In this document: positions 1 through 8,380 of the stretch, piece after piece | Position numbering within the stretch: position 1 is the stretch's first letter | How the letters are laid out: each line of letters starts with the position of its first letter | Assembly: GCA_964394585.1 (NCBI GenBank) | Contig: CAYMYI010000080.1 | Span: 1-19,146, forward strand | Source: CAYUJH01 sp964394585 | Lineage (GTDB): Bacteria; Bacteroidota; Bacteroidia; Cytophagales; Flammeovirgaceae | Length of the DNA: 19,146 bases | Direction of reading: 5' to 3' | Translations under genes and position numbers: made by a program | Notes under the pieces: model-generated | What the model was told of the DNA's origin: nothing | The model's input: only the letters and a program-made list of their open reading frames with translations | Database searches by the model: none

Positions 1-1703
1 GGAAAGCATACTATTCCCCTTTTATGCCCAATGCACTAAAATGGTATTATTTCCGAGTGGTTGACACTACATATGTGCAAAACGACACGATTTATACTGT
101 AAAATTCAATCCGTGGTGGAAAAAGCGGATTGCCTTCCTTAAAGGTTATTTGTATATCGCCCAAAGCGATTTTTCGTTGCGTGGTGTTTGGGTATCGCCC
201 GCTACGGAATCGAAAGCGCAAATCAGTTTTGCACAAACCTACCGGCAATATGGGCAAGTGTATTTCCCCGCTCAAACCCAAACCGGTGTATACCAACAAG
301 CCTACGGCAGTGGGCAGCTCTCGCTCAATGCAGAAAGTACCTCGTTGGTGTTTGGGGTACAGCAGCAGCAAGCATTTCGCAAACGCAATTTCGACGAGGT
401 AGTCCTCAACTTTCAACGAGATACCCCTGTGCTGCCAGAAGCCTACTGGAAAAGCCTACGCCAAGGTACTTTTACCCCAAAAGATAGCCTCACATATGTA
501 TTTTACGACTCGGTAGGCACTATTCCTAACTTTGACCGCGTCATCCGGTTAGGAGAAAGTATTTACTATGGAGAATTACCCCTTGGGGGGTTCAACATCA
601 CACTAAACAAACTCTTGAACTACAACCAGTTTGAAGGGCTGCGTGTGGGGTTTGGAGCACGTACTAACGAGCTACTCTCGCGGGTTGTTTCAGTAGGCGG
701 CTATGTAGGTTTTGGTTTGCGCGATGGCATACTCAAGTTTGGCGGAAACGCCGATTTTACGCTGTACCGTCCTGCCGATGCAGTTTTTAAAATTACCGCC
801 AAGCACGATGTAGAAGAAGCAGGAGGCATTCCCCTAGCTTTTGCCGAGAAACAGTACTCCTCTGAATCGGTTCGAAACCTACGCCTTAGCATGATGGACT
901 TGGTTTCTGAACAAGCCGCTCGGCTACAATTCCGCTTGCTCAAAAATGTACAGTTAGAGGGCGGTTTCGCCTTGCGCCATATAGAACCCCAATATGCTTA
1001 CACATTTAATGATGCTCCTTTGGCGAGTTTTCAAGCGAATGAAATACGCCTTGCCATGCGCTATGCATACGGCGAACGCTACTTGCAATCGCTATTTCGA
1101 AAAATATCGCTCGGTACCGATTACCCCCTATTTTGGATACAATACCGAAAAGGCAGCCAGCGCCTAGGCAGCGATTTCACCTTTAACCGTCTCGATCTGC
1201 AAGTGCGCGAATCGTTCAGGATGCTCGGTTTGGGTACCGGAAGTGTGCAACTCAGCGCCGGATGGGTAGAAGGCAACGTGCCGTATTCCCTGCTGTATAA
1301 TGGAAAAGGCAGCTATCGGCCGTTCGCGGCAATTGCCCACAATAGTTTTGAAACGATGAATTATAACGAGTTTCTCTCTGACCGTTACATAGCCTTATTT
1401 TATGCGCATAACTTTGGGAAAATCTACATCCGTCGTTTTAAAAAACAGCCAAGTATCGAAATGTTGCACAACATGGGATTTGGAACGTTACAACATGTGG
1501 CTGCACACCAAGAAATCTCGCTTAGAACAATGGAACGCGGTTTTTTTGAATCAGGCTTGTTTCTCAACAATATTTTGGTGGTAAAAGTACCTGGCTTGCA
1601 AACCGGGATAGGCGCCGGAGCCTTCATTCGCTATGGCCCTTATGCATACGAAAACTTATACAACAACATCCTCTTTAAATTTGCCGTTGATTTCCAACTT
1701 TAA
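1..1703 (+). CDS. DUF5686 family outer-membrane protein, C-terminal part (5' end outside window)
   Basis: The frame is open from the first full codon (position 3) through to the TAA at 1701-1703, so the gene starts before the window; the ATG at 24 is internal. About 567 residues are visible. The pattern of alternating hydrophobic residues with many Tyr/Phe, the barrel-like strands around GLRVGFGARTNELLSR, and the conserved C-terminal block around NYNEFLSDRYIALFYAHNFG are what I know from DUF5686 proteins of Bacteroidota. Full-length members are about 800 residues, usually with a signal peptide and a carboxypeptidase-regulatory-like domain ahead of the barrel; that part is missing here. The protein ends ...FAVDFQL, an alternating terminal strand typical of outer-membrane barrels. 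The function of the family is unknown; an envelope role is inferred. The next gene is 100 bp downstream. Confidence 0.8.
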   Translation, partial: KAYYSPFMPNALKWYYFRVVDTTYVQNDTIYTVKFNPWWKKRIAFLKGYLYIAQSDFSLRGVWVSPATESKAQISFAQTYRQYGQVYFPAQTQTGVYQQAYGSGQLSLNAESTSLVFGVQQQQAFRKRNFDEVVLNFQRDTPVLPEAYWKSLRQGTFTPKDSLTYVFYDSVGTIPNFDRVIRLGESIYYGELPLGGFNITLNKLLNYNQFEGLRVGFGARTNELLSRVVSVGGYVGFGLRDGILKFGGNADFTLYRPADAVFKITAKHDVEEAGGIPLAFAEKQYSSESVRNLRLSMMDLVSEQAARLQFRLLKNVQLEGGFALRHIEPQYAYTFNDAPLASFQANEIRLAMRYAYGERYLQSLFRKISLGTDYPLFWIQYRKGSQRLGSDFTFNRLDLQVRESFRMLGLGTGSVQLSAGWVEGNVPYSLLYNGKGSYRPFAAIAHNSFETMNYNEFLSDRYIALFYAHNFGKIYIRRFKKQPSIEMLHNMGFGTLQHVAAHQEISLRTMERGFFESGLFLNNILVVKVPGLQTGIGAGAFIRYGPYAYENLYNNILFKFAVDFQL

Positions 1704-1720
1704 ACTTCCCAATCTATTGA

Positions 1721-1764
1721 GTTTCATAAAAAGATAAAGCCCTTGCTTTTTGCAGTTCTGAAAC
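1721..1764 (+). other. imperfect nested inverted repeat after the DUF5686 gene
   Basis: GTTTCA (1721-1726) pairs with TGAAAC (1759-1764), and inside it AAAAAG (1728-1733) pairs with CTTTTT (1746-1751) around a 12-nt loop. It lies 18 bp after the DUF5686 stop. There is no T-tract after the outer arm, so it is a poor intrinsic terminator. It overlaps the possible -33 box of the rimB-rimK promoter. Confidence 0.3.
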
Positions 1765-1778
1765 TTCTCTTACCTTTA
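1749..1778 (+). promoter_or_regulatory. candidate Bacteroidota-type promoter for the rimB-like/rimK unit
   Basis: TTTG at 1749-1752 is followed after 18 nt by TACCTTTA (1771-1778), a 7-of-8 match to the TAnnTTTG -7 box known from Bacteroides and Flavobacterium. It would start transcription a short distance before the ATG at 1804. Found by eye only. Confidence 0.4.
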
Positions 1779-1803
1779 GCCCACGTCTAAATTTATAGAG
1801 TGC

Positions 1804-2268
1804 ATGAGTTCGAAGAAAAAAACAGCTAGTTCTTTAAAGATTATCGGAAGCCTCGACCGAGTCGATTTCCCACTACTTTCGCTATTTGATATCCCTTGTA
1901 AAATTGATACAGGAGCAGAAACCTCTGCCATCCACTGCCATAAAGTAAAGTTGATTGAAAAAGATGGGGAAGAAATCATTAGCTTCTTTCTACTAGACCC
2001 CACGCATCCTAACTACAATGGTATTGAGTTTCGGGTAAAAGATTTTGTAGAAAAGAAAATAAAAAATTCTTTTGGGCAATCGGAGTATCGGTATGCGATT
2101 CGAACCCATATTGTTTTATTTGGAGAACCGATTTCCGCCGATTTTACACTTTCCGACCGCGAACGCATGAAATATCCGGTACTTTTGGGAAAAAAACTAC
2201 TCAAAAAGCGATTTTTGGTCGATGTAAACCAAGCCGACCTTTCTTATCAGCAAAAAACCCGACCATAA
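1804..2268 (+). CDS. retropepsin-like protease of the RimB / PF05618 family
   Basis: A 154-residue cytoplasmic protein with no signal peptide. Residues 32-43 read CKIDTGAETSAI, the retropepsin-like D-T-G-A active-site motif (Asp35) in the form typical of PF05618, a family often annotated as 'ATP-dependent zinc protease' although the motif is that of an aspartic protease. A second conserved element, PVLLGKKLL, lies at about 125-133. With one D-T-G motif per chain, a homodimer is expected by analogy with retropepsins. rimK follows after 29 bp on the same strand. In Pseudomonas the rimABK genes place such a protein (RimB) with RimK, which supports a role in controlling S6 glutamylation. The ATG at 1804 is the first good start and leaves a short N-terminal lead before the conserved IIGSLDRVDFP. 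The substrate is inferred, not shown. Confidence 0.82.
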   Translation: MSSKKKTASSLKIIGSLDRVDFPLLSLFDIPCKIDTGAETSAIHCHKVKLIEKDGEEIISFFLLDPTHPNYNGIEFRVKDFVEKKIKNSFGQSEYRYAIRTHIVLFGEPISADFTLSDRERMKYPVLLGKKLLKKRFLVDVNQADLSYQQKTRP

Positions 2269-2297
2269 AATTCTTTAAAAAACAGACCGCTACTATT

Positions 2298-3212
2298 TTG
2301 AATATTGCCATTCTTTCTCGCAGCGAAGAATTATACTCTACTCGCCGCCTTGTAGAAGCCGCAGAAGCGCGTGGGCACTATGCCGAAGTAATTAACCACG
2401 CCAACTGCTATGTAATGATGGAAAAAAACAAACCCCAAGTTTACCTGGGCGATCACGAAGTTACCGGGGTAGATGCCATCATTCCGCGCATTGGCGCTTC
2501 AGTAACTCTGTATGGGAGTGCGATTATCCGCCAATTTGAAATGCAAAAATCTGTATTTACTACGCTAAGTAGCCTAGCGTTGGTACGCTCCCGCGATAAA
2601 CTTCGCAGCCTCCAAATCCTTTCTAAAGAAGGGGTAAATATCCCTAAAACTGCTTTCGCTCGCCACCCAAAAGACACCACACACCTGATTAAACAAGTAG
2701 GTGGTGCTCCGCTCGTAATCAAACTGTTAGAAGGGACTCAAGGGCTCGGTGTTGTACTTGCCGAAACCCAAAAAGCGGCAAAATCGGTCATTGAAGCATT
2801 CTTCGGTTTGGAAGCCAACATTTTAGTACAAGAGTTTATTGGCGAAGCAAAAGGAGCCGATGTCCGTGCACTAGTAATTGATGGAAAGGTAGTTGCCGCC
2901 ATGAAACGCCAAGGGCAAGAGGGCGATTTCCGTTCGAATTTACACCGAGGTGGTACAGCAGAAATGATTAAACTCACCCGCACCGAAAAAGCTGTTGCCG
3001 CCAAAGCTGCCACCGCACTAGGGTTAAAAATTGCAGGTGTTGACATGCTACAATCGTCAAGAGGGCCACTCGTTATTGAGGTAAATTCTTCTCCCGGCTT
3101 GCAAGGTATTGAAGAAGCTACTAAAATCGACGTTGCTTCTCAGATCATTAAGTACATTGAAAATAATATTGATAATACTACGCAAAAGCGAAAAGATAAA
3201 ATTGGTGCGTAG
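2298..3212 (+). CDS. rimK: RimK, ribosomal protein S6--L-glutamate ligase (ATP-grasp)
   Basis: 304 residues, matching the usual length of RimK. It catalyses ATP-dependent addition of glutamate residues to the C-terminus of ribosomal protein S6. The start is a TTG at 2298; it gives MNIAILSRSEELYSTRRLVE, which aligns with the well-known RimK N-terminus, and there is no suitable ATG. ATP-grasp features are visible: the nucleotide-binding lysine in PLVIKLLEGTQGLGV (Lys142, glycine loop 145-151), the QEF strand near 178-180, Asp249 in AGVDML, and the metal-binding Glu261/Asn263 in VIEVNSSPGLQGIE. It is preceded by the RimB-like protease, probably co-transcribed, and converges with the large secreted-protein gene 164 bp downstream. 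The last 25 residues are lysine/asparagine-rich and probably disordered. Confidence 0.95.
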   Translation: MNIAILSRSEELYSTRRLVEAAEARGHYAEVINHANCYVMMEKNKPQVYLGDHEVTGVDAIIPRIGASVTLYGSAIIRQFEMQKSVFTTLSSLALVRSRDKLRSLQILSKEGVNIPKTAFARHPKDTTHLIKQVGGAPLVIKLLEGTQGLGVVLAETQKAAKSVIEAFFGLEANILVQEFIGEAKGADVRALVIDGKVVAAMKRQGQEGDFRSNLHRGGTAEMIKLTRTEKAVAAKAATALGLKIAGVDMLQSSRGPLVIEVNSSPGLQGIEEATKIDVASQIIKYIENNIDNTTQKRKDKIGA

Positions 3213-3376
3213 CCACCACACACCAGAAAAGAGAACATGGCATGCATATATTTGCCTTTGTACTTAAATATACGCAGTACCCATTGTGCAGTTCGCCACC
3301 GCGATTGACAGTGTTATAATTTATACTCCCTTACAAAATCGGGAAGCACTCGCAAAATCGCATACATTTTGGCAAA

Positions 3377-6300
3377 CTATCGCATAAGTTGTACATACCC
3401 TTTCCAAGTCTGCCCCGACTGCGGAAAGTGTAGCTCGTAATAGTAAGTTCCTTCGGGCAAGCCTTCACCAGTCCAATCGTTTTGGTAGTTCGAGGCTCGG
3501 TACACTTCTTTTCCCCATCGGTTAACAATCAGCAACTCATTTTCAGGATAAAGAGAAAGACGTTCTACTACAAAAGTATCGTTATAGCCATCTCCATTGG
3601 GAGTAAATACATTGGGGATATCCAACATATGCTCAAACTGCAGGGTGAGGCTGTTCGACCAAGAAAACTGTTCAGGCGTTGCCCCTACTGCTCGAACCCG
3701 ATACGTATGCACAAAGCCATCGGTTGCTATAGCCGAGCTGAATTCCGTAATAGCCCCATCTACCGTTGTTAATAGCGTAAACGCCTCATCATCCTCTAAC
3801 CTACGCCAAATTTCGTAGCGGATTACCCCAGATGCCCAACCTACATACGGGTTCCATTGGAGTGCTATTTCATTAGTGGCTTCGTTTCCTTCTCCTTGCA
3901 ATAAAATTGTGGTGTGCACTTCGGAAGCGACGACTCCTCCACAAGCATTTTCGCCCACTACTCGGTATGAGAATGTATTGAATGCTGTGGGAACACCGGC
4001 TTCTACAAAATCGGTAGCATCGTTTTGCAATACTCCAACGGTTTGCCAAATATTTCCTGCGTTAGCTGGTTGCCGTTCTACAACTAGATTTCCTACCAAA
4101 CGAGAAGGGTCATTGCTTTCCCAAAGTAGTGCTACATCGGTTTCGGCATCTTCTGTTAGGGTAACTCGCCGGAGTTGCAAGCGGGTAGTATCGGCAAATA
4201 CACGCACTTGTAGCGGTTCGGAAACGCCTTCGCATGCAGCAAGTGGCGTTTGGCTACGTTCAACCACCCACAGGCGGTGTGTCCCCACACCGTTCCATTC
4301 AATTGTAACCATCGGGGTTTCATTACCTGAAATCACCGTTCCGCCTTCAACCTGCCAACTGTAAGTAGAACCCACCGTAGGTACCACGCGATACGTAGCT
4401 AAAGCGGCATTAGCGCAAAGTGAAGTATCGCCTTCAGGCATTTCAGGACTAAGTTCTACATGAATGCTTACAGGTAGCAGAATGGTATCGAGTGCGCAAC
4501 CTTGTGGCGTATCGAGGATTAAGGCAACTCTTGCGGCATCGTTCGTACTACCCCAATTTACGGTAATGCTTGAGGAGTTTTGCCCACCGACGAGCACTCC
4601 CCCGACTACTTCCCACGAATAGCGAATTCCTTCCTGAGGAGGAACCGAATATTGCACGCCTGCTATCCCCGGGCATACTGTAGTACTTCCTTCTATGGGA
4701 AACTCCTGAGGTAACGGATGTACGGTTACTTCTACCGAATCGCGATAGTTGCATCCGTTTTGGGTAACTTCAGCCCAATAAACGCCACTTTCTTGTACCA
4801 CTAGAGTAGAATCGGTGCTGCCATCACTCCATACAATAGTTACATTTTCTACGGGGATGTAAAGCGTAACCGAATCGCCTTGGCAAAAGGTGGTATCGTT
4901 TCCTAAAGAGAAACGGGGCAAGGGCTGGTAGGCAACTGTAAGGGAGTCGGTGAGTGTGCAAGCACCACGCTGAACCGTTACGGCATAAGTCCCTGCCTCG
5001 CTCACCAGAAATGTGGCTGCGTTGCCGGCATCTTGCCATTGGTAGCTTGCCCCAGCGTTGGTGGCATCGAGCAGTAGCGTTTCCCCCTCGCACAGTAGCG
5101 TATCGGTTGGGAAATCGAGTGTGAGCGGCGGATCAAACTGAACAGCTACCGAATCGCGAAGTTGGCAACTTCCTGCATCGACTTCTACCCAATAGACTCC
5201 GCTTTCTTTAACCACTAAGGTAGAATCGGTACTGCCATCACTCCATACGATAGCTACATTTTCTAAGGGGATGGAAAGCGTAACCGAATCGCCTTGGCAT
5301 CGTTGCTCATTGTTTCCTAAACTAAATACCGGTGCCGATTGATAAAATACTCGGATGGAATCTTCTACAAAACAAGCCCCTCGTGCTACTTGCACACGAT
5401 ATGTTCCGGCTGTTTGTATGGTGTAAGTAGCTTGCGTTGTACTATCTTGCCAAAAATATGTAGCGCCATCGTTAGTGGCATCGAGCAGTAGCGTTTCCCC
5501 CTCGCACAGTAGCGTATCGGTTGGGAAATCGAGTGTGAGCGGTGGGTCAAATTGCAGTTCTACCGAATCGCGCAGGGTACACCCATTGAGTGTAACGTCT
5601 GCCCAATAGATTCCACTTTCTTTTACGATTAGGGTAGAATCGGCACTACCATCACTCCATTGAATAACTGCATTTTCTAAGGGGATGGAAAGCGCCACCG
5701 AATCGCCTTGGCACAGCGTGGTATCAGTACCAAACGAAAACACGGGCAGTGGCTGATACGCAACGCGGATGGAATCGAGAAGTAGGCAGCTTCCACGTTG
5801 AATTTCTACGAAGTATGTACCGGGCTCTTCTACTAAAAAGGTAGAGTCGGTACTGCCATTATGCCAACGGTAAGTTGCGCCAGAGTTCGTGGCATCGAGC
5901 AACAAAGTTTCCCCGGTGCATAAGGTAGTATCAGAAGGGTATGTGAAGGATAAAGCATTATCCAAGGCAACTTCAAGAGAATCGCGAAAACTGCAGCCGT
6001 TTTGGGTAACTTCTGCCCAATATGTCCCACTTTCTTTCACTACTAGAGTAGAATCGGTACTACCATCGCTCCATAAAATAGCTGCATTTTCTAAGGGGAT
6101 GAACAGCACTAACGAATCGCCTTGGCATAGCGTGGTATCAGTACCCAATGAAAACGCAGGCAATGGCTGCACTTGTATCACTGCTGAATCGATAAGGATA
6201 CACCCGCCATTGGAAATAGCAACGGTGTAGGTGCCGGCTTCCATAGCTTGGAAGGTGGGGAGAGTGGAACCATCATCCCACAGAAACGAAATGGTGGCAG

Positions 6301-8338
6301 CTGCGGCATCGTCTTCGTAACCTTCTACGCTTAGGGTGGCAGTATCGCCTTGGCAAATGGTAAGTGAGTCGGTATTGAGGGCTGCAGACAACGAAGGAGA
6401 AAAAGTGACTTCTACAGAATCGCGAGTGGTGCAACGCCCATCAGAAACTTCTACCCAGTATAGTCCGGGTTGGGTTACCTGCAACACAGAGTCGGTACTA
6501 CCATCTTGCCACGTGTAGCTTTCAACTGCTCCCGAAGAGGCAAACGAAAGTGTCAGTGTGTCCCCTTCGCATCCTACTCTATCTTCTCCTAAAGAACCAG
6601 TCGGTAATGCTTGGAACGTTACTGCTATGGTATCGCGAACCACACAGCCGTTGGGGTCGTACAACTCAACCCAATATTCGCCCGATTGGGTAACAGAGAT
6701 GGTGTTAGCATCTGAACCATCCGACCATTGCCCCACCAAGAAAAAATCTTGTACATCGAGAGTTACCGTTTCGCCTTCACATGCGGTGCGATTATTCCCT
6801 AACGGGTTCGAAAACGTGATGGGTGCAGTTACCTCGAGGGTATCGTACAATACGCACCCGATTGGGTTAGTCATCTCTACCCAATACATACCGGGGGCAG
6901 AAATGGTAATTTGCGATTGCGTGCTACCGGTGCTCCATAGGTACGTTGCCCCTGGGTCGCCTACGGCTTCAATCGTTTGAGTTTCTCCAGCACAAAGTCG
7001 AAAATCGTCGCCGATGTACAGACTGCTAAAATTTGAGAAATAGCCGTAACGAGTTCCTGTAGAAGGGCCTCCTTCCAAAATACCTATCTGAAAGGAATAG
7101 TTATTATTCACCAGCAAATTTGCACTGGCAGGGGGAATTTGCCCAGTAGTAAACGGGATACGTGCCGCTACCCACTCACCAGCAGTGCCGGGTACTTGGG
7201 TGAACATGTTGGGTCGGATTAGGCTCGTGTTTCCATTAAGGGAAAAATCGCCTTGTCCGCCTTCTCTCACTAAAATGTGCAATATGAACTCTTCGTTGGT
7301 GGAACGGGTAAAGCCCAGTTGGCGAGTCCCTCGGCAATTGATTGGCGGGATGAGCGCCATGCCAATTTCGCACCCTATGCCCGTGTATTGCAATGCATAG
7401 ACAGGGGCAGTGCTTTCGATGTACTGAAATGCACTGAGAAATAACTCGGCAGTTTCTCCTCGGTTAAGTGTTGCAAAGGGTGTGGTACTTCCGTTCAAAT
7501 ACAGTTGGGTATTGTTTTCTGTTGCCGTGAAAAAGCCCCGCTCAGGTTCAGATAGCTGCCCACGCATCATCACGTATTCGGTACCTAATACGCCGATGGG
7601 TACGATTTGGTCGCCGGCAAGGTCGAGGCAGCCCCCAGCCCCGGCAAGTGAGTCGTCTTTTACCGTAACAGCAATAGGCTTAGAAGCGGTTACCGTAGAG
7701 CCTGCTAACGAGGAAAATGAGGATTTGGAAAGGTTACGCACCGAGAAGGTTTCGCCTTCGTCGAGTAACACACTGAAAGTTTCGTTGGCATTGTACCCTT
7801 CTACCGCTACAGAAGGAGTGATGGTAACTACCGTGTTATCTTCCGTAGCTACAATATCAAATGTTGAAAAGGCTTGGTAAAAACTAGCGTTGCTCCAACC
7901 AAACTGCCCAGGAATGACGAACGACTTCCCTAAGGCATTTTTCCCTTTCAGAGCAAATAAATCGACATTAAAGGTTTGTCCTACTTCGTAATATACTGTA
8001 ATAGATGCGGTTGCTGTAATTTTAATCCCTCGATTCAGTACTGTATTATACTGATTGTTTTCAATGGAAGCGACAAAACTAGTGAGGTCTTCGGTACGCG
8101 AGGTGTTGGCATTCATGGTGAAGTTGCGCGTTGGAATGCCCGAGTTTGCAGGAAAACTGATAATTACAGTTGCAGGAGCATCTGCAGTGGCAATCCGCAG
8201 CCGAATCGGGCGGTCTTCGTGCCCTGCCGCTGCTTCGGGCGCTGCAAACCAAAATTCGGTATCGAGTTGGGCAAATGCTGCAGTACGAATACCCAGCAAA
8301 ACGAGTATAAGGAATAATAACTGGTTGAGATGTTTCAT
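3377..8338 (-). CDS. giant T9SS-secreted repeat protein: IgGFc-binding-like head, Ig-like repeats, PKD/FN3 stalk, CHU_C (type B) sorting domain
   Basis: 1653 residues. A Sec signal peptide (residues 1-24, ending AAFAQ) is followed by a domain resembling the IgGFc-binding N-terminal domain (about 25-437; LDTEFWFAAPEAA, long beta-rich region). Residues 438-1211 hold eleven Ig/PKD-like repeats of 69-77 residues, each with two Cys (one in C-x-G-[DE], one just before the R-D-S or similar), probably disulfide-bonded, plus the W-S-D-G-S and Y-W-[AV]-E-V strands. Two PKD-like units with T-V-C-P-G / S-L-C-A-N motifs follow (about 1212-1380), then FN3-like strands (about 1384-1570). The end (about 1571-1653; IPNVFTPNGDGYNDTF ... 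GTYYYELHFP) is the CHU_C gliding-motility C-terminal domain, used as a type IX secretion signal. The product is expected outside the cell or on its surface; adhesion is an inference from the architecture. The gene lies 71 bp after purB on the same strand. Confidence 0.93.
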   Translation of the reverse strand: MKHLNQLLFLILVLLGIRTAAFAQLDTEFWFAAPEAAAGHEDRPIRLRIATADAPATVIISFPANSGIPTRNFTMNANTSRTEDLTSFVASIENNQYNTVLNRGIKITATASITVYYEVGQTFNVDLFALKGKNALGKSFVIPGQFGWSNASFYQAFSTFDIVATEDNTVVTITPSVAVEGYNANETFSVLLDEGETFSVRNLSKSSFSSLAGSTVTASKPIAVTVKDDSLAGAGGCLDLAGDQIVPIGVLGTEYVMMRGQLSEPERGFFTATENNTQLYLNGSTTPFATLNRGETAELFLSAFQYIESTAPVYALQYTGIGCEIGMALIPPINCRGTRQLGFTRSTNEEFILHILVREGGQGDFSLNGNTSLIRPNMFTQVPGTAGEWVAARIPFTTGQIPPASANLLVNNNYSFQIGILEGGPSTGTRYGYFSNFSSLYIGDDFRLCAGETQTIEAVGDPGATYLWSTGSTQSQITISAPGMYWVEMTNPIGCVLYDTLEVTAPITFSNPLGNNRTACEGETVTLDVQDFFLVGQWSDGSDANTISVTQSGEYWVELYDPNGCVVRDTIAVTFQALPTGSLGEDRVGCEGDTLTLSFASSGAVESYTWQDGSTDSVLQVTQPGLYWVEVSDGRCTTRDSVEVTFSPSLSAALNTDSLTICQGDTATLSVEGYEDDAAAATISFLWDDGSTLPTFQAMEAGTYTVAISNGGCILIDSAVIQVQPLPAFSLGTDTTLCQGDSLVLFIPLENAAILWSDGSTDSTLVVKESGTYWAEVTQNGCSFRDSLEVALDNALSFTYPSDTTLCTGETLLLDATNSGATYRWHNGSTDSTFLVEEPGTYFVEIQRGSCLLLDSIRVAYQPLPVFSFGTDTTLCQGDSVALSIPLENAVIQWSDGSADSTLIVKESGIYWADVTLNGCTLRDSVELQFDPPLTLDFPTDTLLCEGETLLLDATNDGATYFWQDSTTQATYTIQTAGTYRVQVARGACFVEDSIRVFYQSAPVFSLGNNEQRCQGDSVTLSIPLENVAIVWSDGSTDSTLVVKESGVYWVEVDAGSCQLRDSVAVQFDPPLTLDFPTDTLLCEGETLLLDATNAGASYQWQDAGNAATFLVSEAGTYAVTVQRGACTLTDSLTVAYQPLPRFSLGNDTTFCQGDSVTLYIPVENVTIVWSDGSTDSTLVVQESGVYWAEVTQNGCNYRDSVEVTVHPLPQEFPIEGSTTVCPGIAGVQYSVPPQEGIRYSWEVVGGVLVGGQNSSSITVNWGSTNDAARVALILDTPQGCALDTILLPVSIHVELSPEMPEGDTSLCANAALATYRVVPTVGSTYSWQVEGGTVISGNETPMVTIEWNGVGTHRLWVVERSQTPLAACEGVSEPLQVRVFADTTRLQLRRVTLTEDAETDVALLWESNDPSRLVGNLVVERQPANAGNIWQTVGVLQNDATDFVEAGVPTAFNTFSYRVVGENACGGVVASEVHTTILLQGEGNEATNEIALQWNPYVGWASGVIRYEIWRRLEDDEAFTLLTTVDGAITEFSSAIATDGFVHTYRVRAVGATPEQFSWSNSLTLQFEHMLDIPNVFTPNGDGYNDTFVVERLSLYPENELLIVNRWGKEVYRASNYQNDWTGEGLPEGTYYYELHFPQSGQTWKGYVQLMR
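5061..5128 (-). repeat. 68-bp exact direct repeat, copy 1 (A-type repeat 10 of the array)
   Basis: Identical base for base to 5475-5542, exactly 414 bp (two 69-codon units) away. It encodes the end of the preceding B unit and the start of the A unit (PPLTLDFPTDTLLCEG...). Flanking sequence is similar but not identical. Identity at third codon positions points to recent duplication or gene conversion. Confidence 0.9.
5475..5542 (-). repeat. 68-bp exact direct repeat, copy 2 (A-type repeat 8 of the array)
   Basis: Partner of 5061-5128. The two copies could recombine and delete or add one 138-residue superunit without breaking the reading frame. Confidence 0.9.
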
Positions 8339-8354
8339 AGCTCAACCAAGTTAC

Positions 8355-8380
8355 GGCTTTTCGTTTGCTTAGAAAAAGCC
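8355..8380 (-). other. inverted repeat in the leader of the large secreted-protein gene
   Basis: A 7-bp perfect stem, GGCTTTT (8355-8361) with AAAAGCC (8374-8380), around a 12-nt loop. It lies between the purB stop (8410) and the ATG at 8338, ending 16 bp before that start. On the minus strand there is no T-tract after the stem, so it is not a typical intrinsic terminator. It could be a leader hairpin or chance. Confidence 0.35.

Larger units (their letters stand above)
4706..7027 (-). repeat. eleven tandem Ig-like protein repeats, seven of them exactly 69 codons in A/B alternation
   Basis: Residues 438-1211 of the large secreted protein. The first four units are divergent (72, 71, 71 and 77 residues). 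The next seven (residues 729-1211, DNA 4706-6154) are each exactly 69 residues and alternate B-A-B-A-B-A-B. B units start F-S-[LF]-G and carry LENxxIxWSDGS; A units start LDFPTD or FTYPSD and carry ETLLLDATN. The superunit is therefore 138 residues (414 bp), and similarity is highest between units two apart. Confidence 0.92.

Noticed and set aside
3247..3254. TATATTTG, an exact -7 box on the plus strand after rimK
   Set aside because: There is no TTG/TTTG box at the proper distance and no plus-strand gene follows until 10963. It would only drive antisense RNA to the adhesin gene. The 164-bp gap otherwise shows nothing I can support.
3876..4364. 162-codon open frame on the plus strand inside the adhesin gene
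   Set aside because: It is antisense to well-conserved PKD/FN3 coding sequence, its translation is rich in Thr/Ser/Pro/Arg without any motif, and it arises from codon bias of the real gene. The same holds for the plus-strand frames at 5889-6230, 6558-6980 and 7482-7880.
4706..7027. CRISPR-like periodic repeats
   Set aside because: The period is about 207 bp, the repeats are codons of Ig-like domains in one open frame, and there are no short identical repeats with unique spacers.
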